Assembly (NCBI GenBank): GCA_030039895.1
Contig: JASHUR010000208.1
Span: 1-5,336 of the forward strand
Direction: 5' to 3'
Length of the DNA stretch: 5,336 nt
DNA from: Acidobacteriaceae bacterium
Lineage (GTDB): Bacteria > Acidobacteriota > Terriglobia > Terriglobales > Acidobacteriaceae
Numbering within the stretch: position 1 is the stretch's first letter; every line of letters starts with the position of its first letter. The notes beneath the pieces are model-generated. The model was not told the origin of the DNA. It ran no database searches and saw only the letters and a program-made list of their open reading frames with translations. This document shows positions 1 to 4,812 of the stretch, in pieces. The position numbers and the translations under genes are program-made.

Positions 1-744
1 CTGATGGACGCCGGGATTCATCCCGATGAGATTCTGCCGCTGACCTACATGAACTCGACGGCGGCGATCAAGGCCTTTTGCGGTGAGCGCGGGGGGCTGG
101 TGTGCACCTCGTCGAACGCCCGGCGGGCCTTTGAGTGGGCCTTTGCGCGCGCAGAGAAGATTCTCTTTCTGCCCGACCAGCATCTGGGGCGGAACACGGC
201 ACACGCGATGGGGATTCCGATGGAAGAGATGGTAGTGTTCGATCCATACCAGATCAACGGCGGCATAACGCCAGCACGGCTGAAGGCGGCAAAGATCATC
301 CTGTGGAAGGGACACTGCTCGGTTCATCAGCGCTTTTTGCCGCAGCATGTAGACAAGGTACGGGCGAAATATCCCGGCATTCGGGTGATTGTGCATCCGG
401 AGTGCCGCTGGGAGGTATGCCAGAAGGCGGATGAGCTTGGTTCGACGGAGCGGTTGATCAAGCTGGTGACAGATGCGCCTGAGGGCACGATGTTTGCCAT
501 CGGGACGGAAATCCACCTGGTGAACCGGCTGGCAAGGGAGTTTGCGCCCAAGGGCAAGCGGATTATTACGCTCGACGACACCGGTTGCCTGTGCACTACC
601 ATGTATCGCATCAGCCCGCAGCACCTGGCGTGGGCGCTGGAGAACCTGGTGGAAGGCCGTGTGGTAAACCAGATCAAGGTGCGCGACGATGTGAAGCACT
701 GGTCCCGCGTTGCGCTTGACCGCATGCTGGAGATTCATGCCTGA
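1..744 (+). CDS. nadA: Quinolinate synthase NadA, 3' part (5' end outside window)
   Basis: NadA is the [4Fe-4S] enzyme of de novo NAD synthesis. It condenses iminoaspartate, supplied by L-aspartate oxidase or dehydrogenase, with dihydroxyacetone phosphate to give quinolinate in the cytoplasm. The frame is open at base 1, and 247 residues plus a stop are present. Numbering from the Met codon at base 4, family motifs appear in order: YMNSTA (15-20), CTSSNA (34-39), LPDQHLGRNT (56-65), WKGHCSVH (101-108), HPEC (131-134), GST (146-148), IGTE (166-169), and CLCTTMYRI (195-203). The Cys in GHCSVH (105) and one of the CxC cysteines (195/197) should be the second and third iron-sulfur ligands. The first ligand lies in the missing N-terminal part, about 100-120 residues judging from the usual length. 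The short CxC form differs from the E. coli CxxCxxC ending. The downstream DUF2203 gene overlaps its stop codon. Identity is very secure. Confidence 0.97.
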   Translation: MMDAGIHPDEILPLTYMNSTAAIKAFCGERGGLVCTSSNARRAFEWAFARAEKILFLPDQHLGRNTAHAMGIPMEEMVVFDPYQINGGITPARLKAAKIILWKGHCSVHQRFLPQHVDKVRAKYPGIRVIVHPECRWEVCQKADELGSTERLIKLVTDAPEGTMFAIGTEIHLVNRLAREFAPKGKRIITLDDTGCLCTTMYRISPQHLAWALENLVEGRVVNQIKVRDDVKHWSRVALDRMLEIHA

Positions 745-1198
745 CATGGATTTTGAGGGCAAACACTTCACGCTCGATGAAGCACAGTCGCTGCTGCCGG
801 TGCTTGAGGCGCTACTGAAGCGGGCGATCGAGGCCAAGCAGTCTCTTGAAGAGATTCAGCAGGAGATACAAGCGCTGAGCACTCGGATCTTTTTATCCGG
901 AGGCATGTTTCTGGACGTGGAACAACTGCGGCGGCGGCGGGCCGCGCACGACACGCATGTACAACAGGCCAAAGACTCGCTGGCGGAGATTGAAGCCATC
1001 GGTGTGCAGGTGAAGGACCTGGACACCGGGCTGCTGGACTTTCCCTGCCTGATTGACGGCGAGACGGTTCTGCTGTGCTGGAAGATGGGTGAGGAGCGCA
1101 TCGAGTACTGGCATACGCTGGATGGCGGCTTTCGCGGGCGCCAGCCTGTGGACGAACGGTTCAAAACAAATAAGAACAAGCCGGAGCGTCCGAATTGA
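737..1198 (+). CDS. DUF2203 family protein
   Basis: This 153-residue cytoplasmic protein matches the DUF2203 family, whose function is unknown. Family-type motifs from the 737 start: FTLDEAQSLLPVLEAL near residues 11-26, a charged probably coiled-coil helix at about 27-90 (EEIQQEIQAL, then an RRRR cluster), LKDLDxGLxDFP-like VKDLDTGLLDFP (about 94-105), LCWKMGEERIEYWH (about 114-127), and GFRGRQPVDERF close to the end. The start is uncertain. ATG 737 overlaps the nadA stop by 8 bases and has GGAG at 729-732, 4 bases upstream. ATG 746 lies 1 base after the nadA stop with GGAG 13 bases away. An in-frame TTG at 710 would add an unlikely Cys/Trp-bearing leader. Either ATG implies translational coupling to nadA. 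There is no signal peptide or membrane segment. The family call is confident; nothing in the sequence shows a biochemical role. Confidence 0.9.
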   Translation: MPDMDFEGKHFTLDEAQSLLPVLEALLKRAIEAKQSLEEIQQEIQALSTRIFLSGGMFLDVEQLRRRRAAHDTHVQQAKDSLAEIEAIGVQVKDLDTGLLDFPCLIDGETVLLCWKMGEERIEYWHTLDGGFRGRQPVDERFKTNKNKPERPN

Positions 1199-1271
1199 GA
1201 CGTAATTTGAAACCGGGCCGAACCCGGAACAGGCGGCGGGCTGCTTCAATGATCCATTGACGATCTTTTCG

Positions 1272-1300
1272 AAAGGCGGCGCGATGAGCGCGGCCTTTTT
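1272..1300 (+). terminator. Intrinsic terminator of the nadA-DUF2203 unit
   Basis: The left arm AAAGGC (1272-1277), a GG bulge, and CGCG (1280-1283) pair with CGCG (1289-1292) and GCCTTT (1293-1298) around the 5-base loop ATGAG. The T run extends from 1296 to 1300. It lies 74 bases after the DUF2203 stop and before the propeller gene. A smaller GC hairpin at 1213-1227 (CCGGG/CCCGG) lies between the stop and this element. The 2-base bulge is the only weak point. Confidence 0.75.
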
Positions 1301-1320
1301 GCTGTGGCGAACTTTTCTTT

Positions 1321-1367
1321 GTCCGGCTGCGTCTGTTGTGTTGCCGGACGACAAGCCGTCCGTCCGG
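1321..1367 (+). promoter_or_regulatory. Leader with two mutually exclusive hairpins
   Basis: GTCCGGC (1321-1327) is perfectly complementary to GCCGGAC (1343-1349), giving a 7-bp stem with a 15-base loop. The same segment, read as CCGGACG (1344-1350), is perfectly complementary to CGTCCGG (1361-1367), giving a 7-bp stem with a 10-base loop. The two folds share one arm and cannot form together. The element lies 43 bases before the chosen start of the propeller lipoprotein gene. It could be an RNA switch, an operator with three half-sites, or chance in GC-rich DNA. I could not find a confident promoter between the upstream terminator and this gene. Confidence 0.35.
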
Positions 1368-1396
1368 GTGATATCAAGACAGATGCAGTTCCGTGT

Positions 1397-1400
1397 GAGG
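1397..1400 (+). promoter_or_regulatory. Ribosome-binding site deciding the start of the propeller gene
   Basis: GAGG lies 9 bases upstream of ATG 1410 and supports that codon. The in-frame ATG at 1383 has no comparable purine stretch. The long upstream extension of the frame to 1257 would pass through the terminator at 1272-1300. Confidence 0.6.
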
Positions 1401-1409
1401 CAGAAAAGC

Positions 1410-2537
1410 ATGCAATTACAATTCCCCCGGACCTATTCGATTGTTTTGCTTCTTTGCGCAGGGCTATGCGTTGCAGGCTGCGGAAAGTTCTTCGTGAAGG
1501 AGACCGGAGGCAACACGCCGACCGGCAGCGGCAATTACTTTTATGTCGCGAACGCGACGACGGGCGCGGTGACGGGCTTTTCCGTCGGCACGAGCAGTAT
1601 TTCGAGCACCTCCGATTCGCCTTATTCGCTTGGCGTGGCGCCGAGCGCGATTGCGGTAACGCCGAGCGGCAGCTATGTGTATGTGGCGACGCTGGCTGGG
1701 GCCATCTATGGGTATTCAGTGGGCACCAACGGCGCGCTAACACTGCTGAATAGCGGCAATGCGCTGATCACCGGGATCAGTCCTATTGCCATTAAGGTTG
1801 ACCCCTCGGGCAACTGGCTGGTAGCGGTGGATCTGACTCCGGCGGCTTATGTCTTCTCGATCAATTCGACGAGCGGCGTGCTGACGCAGCAGGGCAATTC
1901 GGTGGCACTGGATGCAGGCAGCCCGAGCCATATTGCGTTTACGCCGAACAACAGCCTGCTCTACATTTCGCTGGGCACGGGCGGAGTGGACATCTGCACC
2001 TTTAACGTGAGCAGCGGTGTGCTGACCAAGACCAGTCAGATCCTGAAGCCCAAGGCCACGGCCAATGCCGACCAGGGGCTGGCGGTAGATCCGGGCGGCA
2101 AGTTTCTGTTTGTGGCCGAGACGGGCGTCAACGCGGTACGGGTGCTCACGATTGCCACGACAGGGGCGCTGACGGAGGTGAGCGGGTCGCCGTTTGCGAC
2201 GGGACTGGGGCCCTCCGGGGTGATGGTGGATTCGACGGGGAGCTATGTCTACGTGACCAACCGGACCGACGGGACGGTGAGCGGGTTTACTCTTGCGTCC
2301 ACAGGCAGCCTGACCAAGATAAGCGGATCGCCGTTCTCGACGGGTTCACAGCCGGGGGATCTGGCGGAGGACACGGCGGGGACTCATATCGGAGTGGCAT
2401 GCTCGGGCGGGACACCGGATTTTCAGGTGTTCACAATTGGCATTTCGACCAGCTCGACGCCGGGCGCGCTGACCAGCTTTGCCACAAGCACGGCGAGCAG
2501 CGCGACGGGGGCGTTCGGAGTGGTGGCCGCGGACTAA
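1410..2537 (+). CDS. Beta-propeller (YVTN/lactonase-like) lipoprotein
   Basis: This 375-residue exported protein carries a lipoprotein signal peptide: an Arg at residue 7, the hydrophobic stretch IVLLLCAGLCV (11-21), and lipobox VAGC with Cys24 as the predicted lipidated residue. A short Gly/Thr-rich linker follows, then about seven repeats of the type (G)PSxIAVxPSGxYVYVA. Examples are NYFYVAN, APSAIAVTPSGSYVYVA, SPIAIKVDPSGNWLVAV, SPSHIAFTPNNSLLYIS, DQGLAVDPGGKFLFVAE, GPSGVMVDSTGSYVYVTN and QPGDLAEDTAGTHIGVAC. This is the pattern of a seven-bladed propeller of the lactonase/YVTN superfamily. Members related to 6-phosphogluconolactonase exist, but many acidobacterial copies are exported and uncharacterised. 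I see no basis for claiming enzyme activity; surface binding or a structural role is equally possible. The tail is Ser/Thr/Ala-rich. An alternative start is ATG 1383, which adds nine residues including two Arg. It is probably a single-gene unit between the upstream terminator and the hairpin at 2556-2582. Confidence 0.85.
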   Translation: MQLQFPRTYSIVLLLCAGLCVAGCGKFFVKETGGNTPTGSGNYFYVANATTGAVTGFSVGTSSISSTSDSPYSLGVAPSAIAVTPSGSYVYVATLAGAIYGYSVGTNGALTLLNSGNALITGISPIAIKVDPSGNWLVAVDLTPAAYVFSINSTSGVLTQQGNSVALDAGSPSHIAFTPNNSLLYISLGTGGVDICTFNVSSGVLTKTSQILKPKATANADQGLAVDPGGKFLFVAETGVNAVRVLTIATTGALTEVSGSPFATGLGPSGVMVDSTGSYVYVTNRTDGTVSGFTLASTGSLTKISGSPFSTGSQPGDLAEDTAGTHIGVACSGGTPDFQVFTIGISTSSTPGALTSFATSTASSATGAFGVVAAD

Positions 2538-2555
2538 CTTAAGATTGCCCATCGA

Positions 2556-2582
2556 AGGTCGGCTATCAAGGACAGCCGACCT
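2556..2582 (+). terminator. Strong hairpin after the propeller gene, no T tract
   Basis: AGGTCGGCT (2556-2564) and AGCCGACCT (2574-2582) form a perfect 9-bp stem with a 9-base loop, 18 bases after the stop codon. No T run follows, so it is not a classical intrinsic terminator. It may act as a 3' stabiliser that blocks exonucleases, or as a U-tract-independent or Rho-assisted terminator. The hairpin itself is seen directly; its function is inferred from position. The following sequence to 2698 shows no convincing gene. Confidence 0.5.
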
Positions 2583-2698
2583 CGGCACCTACGACACCTC
2601 TGAGAGTTGCAGTGATTGCTCAGAATCCAGGCCGAGCGATGACTACCGAAAGGGCCCCGGCAATTCGATACGTTGTGGCTCCTGAACAGGCGCAGGGC

Positions 2699-2726
2699 TT
2701 GACATGGGTTTTGTAACCGCTATGCT
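2699..2726 (+). promoter_or_regulatory. Sigma-70-type promoter of the SH3 lipoprotein gene
   Basis: A perfect -35 box TTGACA (2699-2704) is followed by a 16-base spacer and the -10 box TATGCT (2721-2726, four of six consensus bases). The expected transcription start is about 2731-2734, only some 8-11 bases before ATG 2742. The mRNA would then have a very short leader in which GAGG (2735-2738) is the only Shine-Dalgarno candidate. Confidence 0.6.
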
Positions 2727-2741
2727 CAAAGTTTGAGGGCC

Positions 2742-3926
2742 ATGTCTCAGTTCTTCCTCGCGCGCTTGCGCGTTTTCTTCTCTTCTATGACGGTTCTGCT
2801 GGCTTTGAGCGGGCTGGCAATGGTGGGGTGCGGGCGGTTTTCGCCTGTGTCGAAGAAGCAATATGTTTACGTTTCAGTGAAGGAGATGTTCCTCCGCGAC
2901 CGGCTCGCAGCAGTATCAGAGCGAGTGGCAAGGGTGACGAACGGGGAGCGGCTGGAGGTGGTGAGCAACGACCGGCGCTTTTACAGAGTGAAGACGCCGG
3001 ACGGAAAGCTGGGCTGGATTGACGACCGCGCGGTAATTGATCAAAAGACCTATGACCAGTTTGCAGCGCTCGAAAAGGAACACGCGCATGATCCGGTGGT
3101 TGCGACCGGCGTTCTGAACTACGAGTCGAATATGCATCTCGCTCCCGGAAGGGATGAGGTGCACTTCTACATGCTTCCATACAACACCAAGGTGGAACTG
3201 CTGGTGAGGGCATCGGTGCCTAAGCTGCTGCCTGCACAGGCGGTACCGGTTCCGCTGCACGTGCCTGTGAAGAAAAAGGCGGAGCGGCCGAAGAAAGTGA
3301 AGAAGCGGGACCCGAATGCGCCTCCGTATGTGCCGCAAGGGCCGCCGATGGAGGACTGGTGGCTGGTGCGGGGGCCGCAGGGGCAGATGGGCTGGGTGCT
3401 GTCGCGGATGATGGACATTAACATTCCGCAGGAGCTGGACGGGCTGGTTGGCGACCAGCGGTATGTGGCGGCGTACCAGATTCGTACGGTCGATGATCCG
3501 GGGTCGAAATTTCCGAATGGGCAGGTCCCGGAGTTCTTGGCACTGACAAATGCATGGAAGGACGGGCTTCCGTATGACTTTGACCAGGTGCATGTATTCA
3601 CTTGGGACGTGAAGCGGCACCGGTACGAGCTGGCGTTCCGGGACCGCGGGATTGAGGGCTATTTGCCGGTAACGATCGGGAGCGGGGTGTTTAACGGGAA
3701 GACCGAGCCGACGTTCAGCTTTAAGCAGGCGACAGACAACCAGGACATGGTGATTGATCCCGTGACGGGTACTGCAAGGGCAGCGCATACGATTATGGTG
3801 ACTTACAGGCTGGAAGGGGACCTGGTGCATCAGGTGGGTGGTCAGTCGCCGGCGAGGCCAAAAGTGGGGGCCGAAGAGGCCGCGCGCAGGGCCCATCGCC
3901 GGGCAACCCGCCGAGCCAGACGGTAG
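2742..3926 (+). CDS. SH3-domain lipoprotein with conserved C-terminal domain of unknown function
   Basis: This 394-residue protein has a lipoprotein-type signal: Arg8 and Arg10, the hydrophobic stretch TVLLALSGLAMV (17-28), and MVGC with Cys30 as the predicted lipid site. Met at -3 is not the usual Leu/Val. Residues 40-98 (KQYVYV ... GWIDDRAV) look like a bacterial SH3 domain of the kind that binds cell-wall peptide or protein ligands. Residues about 118-225, ending MGWVLSRMMD, look like a second SH3-like fold interrupted by a Lys/Pro-rich segment (about 160-204). Residues 235-368 form a further domain I cannot name, rich in Tyr and Trp (VHVFTW, VTIGSG, TYRLEGD). The last 25 residues are strongly Arg-rich. 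ATG 2742 is chosen because TTG 2733 falls at the predicted transcript start, while ATG 2787 would lose the positive n-region. It is probably anchored in a membrane facing the periplasm. It has its own promoter and terminator. Confidence 0.8.
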   Translation: MSQFFLARLRVFFSSMTVLLALSGLAMVGCGRFSPVSKKQYVYVSVKEMFLRDRLAAVSERVARVTNGERLEVVSNDRRFYRVKTPDGKLGWIDDRAVIDQKTYDQFAALEKEHAHDPVVATGVLNYESNMHLAPGRDEVHFYMLPYNTKVELLVRASVPKLLPAQAVPVPLHVPVKKKAERPKKVKKRDPNAPPYVPQGPPMEDWWLVRGPQGQMGWVLSRMMDINIPQELDGLVGDQRYVAAYQIRTVDDPGSKFPNGQVPEFLALTNAWKDGLPYDFDQVHVFTWDVKRHRYELAFRDRGIEGYLPVTIGSGVFNGKTEPTFSFKQATDNQDMVIDPVTGTARAAHTIMVTYRLEGDLVHQVGGQSPARPKVGAEEAARRAHRRATRRARR

Positions 3927-3955
3927 AGAGCAGCTAAGAGGCAGTCAGCAAAAGC

Positions 3956-3983
3956 AAAGAGCCGGGAGGGTTTCCGGCTCTTT
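3956..3983 (+). terminator. Intrinsic terminator after the SH3 lipoprotein gene
   Basis: AAAGAGCCGG (3956-3965) pairs perfectly with CCGGCTCTTT (3974-3983) across an 8-base loop, with a TTTT run at 3981-3984 followed by ATTT. It begins 29 bases after the stop codon. The A run on the left arm means it may also work in the minus direction, but no minus-strand gene is seen to need it. Confidence 0.9.
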
Positions 3984-3984
3984 T

Positions 3985-4341
3985 ATTTGAGGCGGATTGG
4001 GCGCTCTGTTGAGGAGGACGATGCCAGGTTGTATGGCGGCGGAAGCGCAAAGGCCTGGTGCGCTGAAGGTTGAGGCAGCCAAGTAGTCCAGCATTTTTGA
4101 GGCGAATCGCATCCAAATCTGAGGGCAATGTGATGGGCAATACTGCGCTGGAGTGCGGGCCGGAGGTTTAGATTGCGAGACCGAAACGCGATGCAGCGGC
4201 GGCCGTACGGAAAAGCCCGGATAGGGGGAAGATTGCCTAGATGGGCAAGTAGCTTTATTGTGGTAGTACCCGCATTACAGCGCTCGAGCGGTTGCGAGCG
4301 AGCGTTGAGCTGCTGAGTTGGCGGCTAATTTTTCGCACACA
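3985..4341 (+). other. Non-coding stretch of about 360 bases upstream of hfq
   Basis: No open frame on either strand has a plausible start, ribosome-binding site and recognisable protein. Visible structure includes CCAGG (4024-4028) complementary to CCTGG (4054-4058), a small hairpin TTGCC/GGCAA (4233-4237 with 4244-4248), and a 10-base palindrome CGCTCGAGCG (4281-4290) whose GCTCG half can also pair with CGAGC (4295-4299). It must contain the hfq promoter, but no box pair is convincing. The best weak candidate is TTGAGC (4305-4310) with TAATTT (4326-4331), 15 bases apart. A small RNA ending at the hairpin downstream is possible but unproven. Confidence 0.5.
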
Positions 4342-4370
4342 GAAACGAATGCAAGCTTCGTTTCCTTTTT
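4342..4370 (+). terminator. Terminator-like hairpin and T run just upstream of hfq
   Basis: GAAACGAA (4342-4349) pairs perfectly with TTCGTTTC (4357-4364) across the 7-base loop TGCAAGC. One C and a run of five T (4366-4370) follow. The stem is AT-rich for such a GC-rich region and lies only 25 bases before the hfq ribosome-binding site. It may end an upstream small transcript, act as an attenuator in the hfq leader, or serve as a hairpin-plus-U-run site of the kind Hfq binds. Confidence 0.55.
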
Positions 4371-4408
4371 ATTGATAGAGACGTTGAATTAAAGCAGGAG
4401 ATCGGCAC

Positions 4409-4702
4409 ATGGACAGCAAGCCGGCACAGAATATTCAGGACACATTCCTGAATACGGTCCGTAAAGACAAGACACCCATTACGATTTATCTGGTGAGCGG
4501 AGTGAAGCTGACCGGGAAGATTCGTTCCTTCGATAAGTATTCGGTGCTGCTGGAGAACAACAGCCAGGAGCAATTGATCTTCAAGCACGCGATATCCACG
4601 GTAGTCAGCAGCCGCTCAGTGATGCATGATGCGCATCGTCCGTCACCAGCGAGCGTTCATGCGACGTCTGCCCCAGCAGCTGCGGGCGACGAAAGCGCGT
4701 AG
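4409..4702 (+). CDS. hfq: RNA chaperone Hfq
   Basis: Hfq is an Sm-like protein that forms a hexameric ring and helps small RNAs pair with mRNAs. This copy has 97 residues. Conserved features: NIQDTFLN (8-15) with proximal-site Gln10 and Asp11, the basic rim patch RKDK (18-21), Sm1 strand ITIYLVSGVKL (24-34) with distal-site Tyr27, Gly31 and Lys33, SFDKY (40-44), and Sm2 FKHAISTVV (58-66) with Lys59 and His60. Compared with E. coli, Tyr55 is Phe, Phe42 is Tyr, Gln41 is Lys, and the turn before Sm2 is one residue longer, as in B. subtilis and S. aureus Hfq. The tail from 71 on is about 27 residues, Ala/Ser/His/Pro-rich and probably disordered. A good ribosome-binding site AGGAG (4396-4400) lies 8 bases before ATG. 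hflX follows 110 bases downstream, the common hfq-hflX order; no miaA is seen upstream. Confidence 0.97.
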   Translation: MDSKPAQNIQDTFLNTVRKDKTPITIYLVSGVKLTGKIRSFDKYSVLLENNSQEQLIFKHAISTVVSSRSVMHDAHRPSPASVHATSAPAAAGDESA

Positions 4703-4710
4703 CCTCGGGC

Positions 4711-4772
4711 ATGCGCAGGAGGCCGGGCTGCGCGTATTGATGCAGCCAGGACACGCTTCTAATTGCGTGTTT
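4711..4772 (+). promoter_or_regulatory. Two tandem hairpins between hfq and hflX
   Basis: The first hairpin is GCGCAG (4713-4718) with CTGCGC (4728-4733), loop 9 bases, extended by an A-T pair and a T-G wobble. The second is ACACGC (4751-4756) with GCGTGT (4765-4770), loop TTCTAATT, followed only by TT. Neither has a real T tract, so they look more like partial attenuation or processing sites within a hfq-hflX transcript than full terminators. Their function is inference. Confidence 0.4.
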
Positions 4773-4812
4773 GGGAGCCCTTGCGTAAATTGAAGCTGAC
4801 GGTGGTTGCGCA

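Noticed and set aside
1257..1409. Upstream extension of the propeller frame to 1257
   Set aside because: It would run through the intrinsic terminator at 1272-1300 and put 51 residues before a complete lipoprotein signal peptide. ATG 1410 has a good ribosome-binding site.
2160..2345. Repeated GSPF-type segments as a possible DNA duplication
   Set aside because: The similarity is at the protein level and fits successive propeller blades; the DNA copies differ at many positions.
2916..3896. Long minus-strand frame (326 codons) opposite the SH3 lipoprotein
   Set aside because: It is His/Arg/Pro-rich nonsense typical of the antisense of a GC-rich gene, with no motif and no plausible ribosome-binding context.
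3934..4140. Minus-strand frame of 68 codons after the SH3 lipoprotein gene
   Set aside because: It contains the terminator at 3956-3983 in its 3' part, lacks a recognisable protein family and has a composition typical of chance frames in GC-rich DNA.
4317..4339. Sigma-54-like TGGC ... CGC before hfq
   Set aside because: The distance between the GG and GC elements is 3 bases too long for a -24/-12 promoter.
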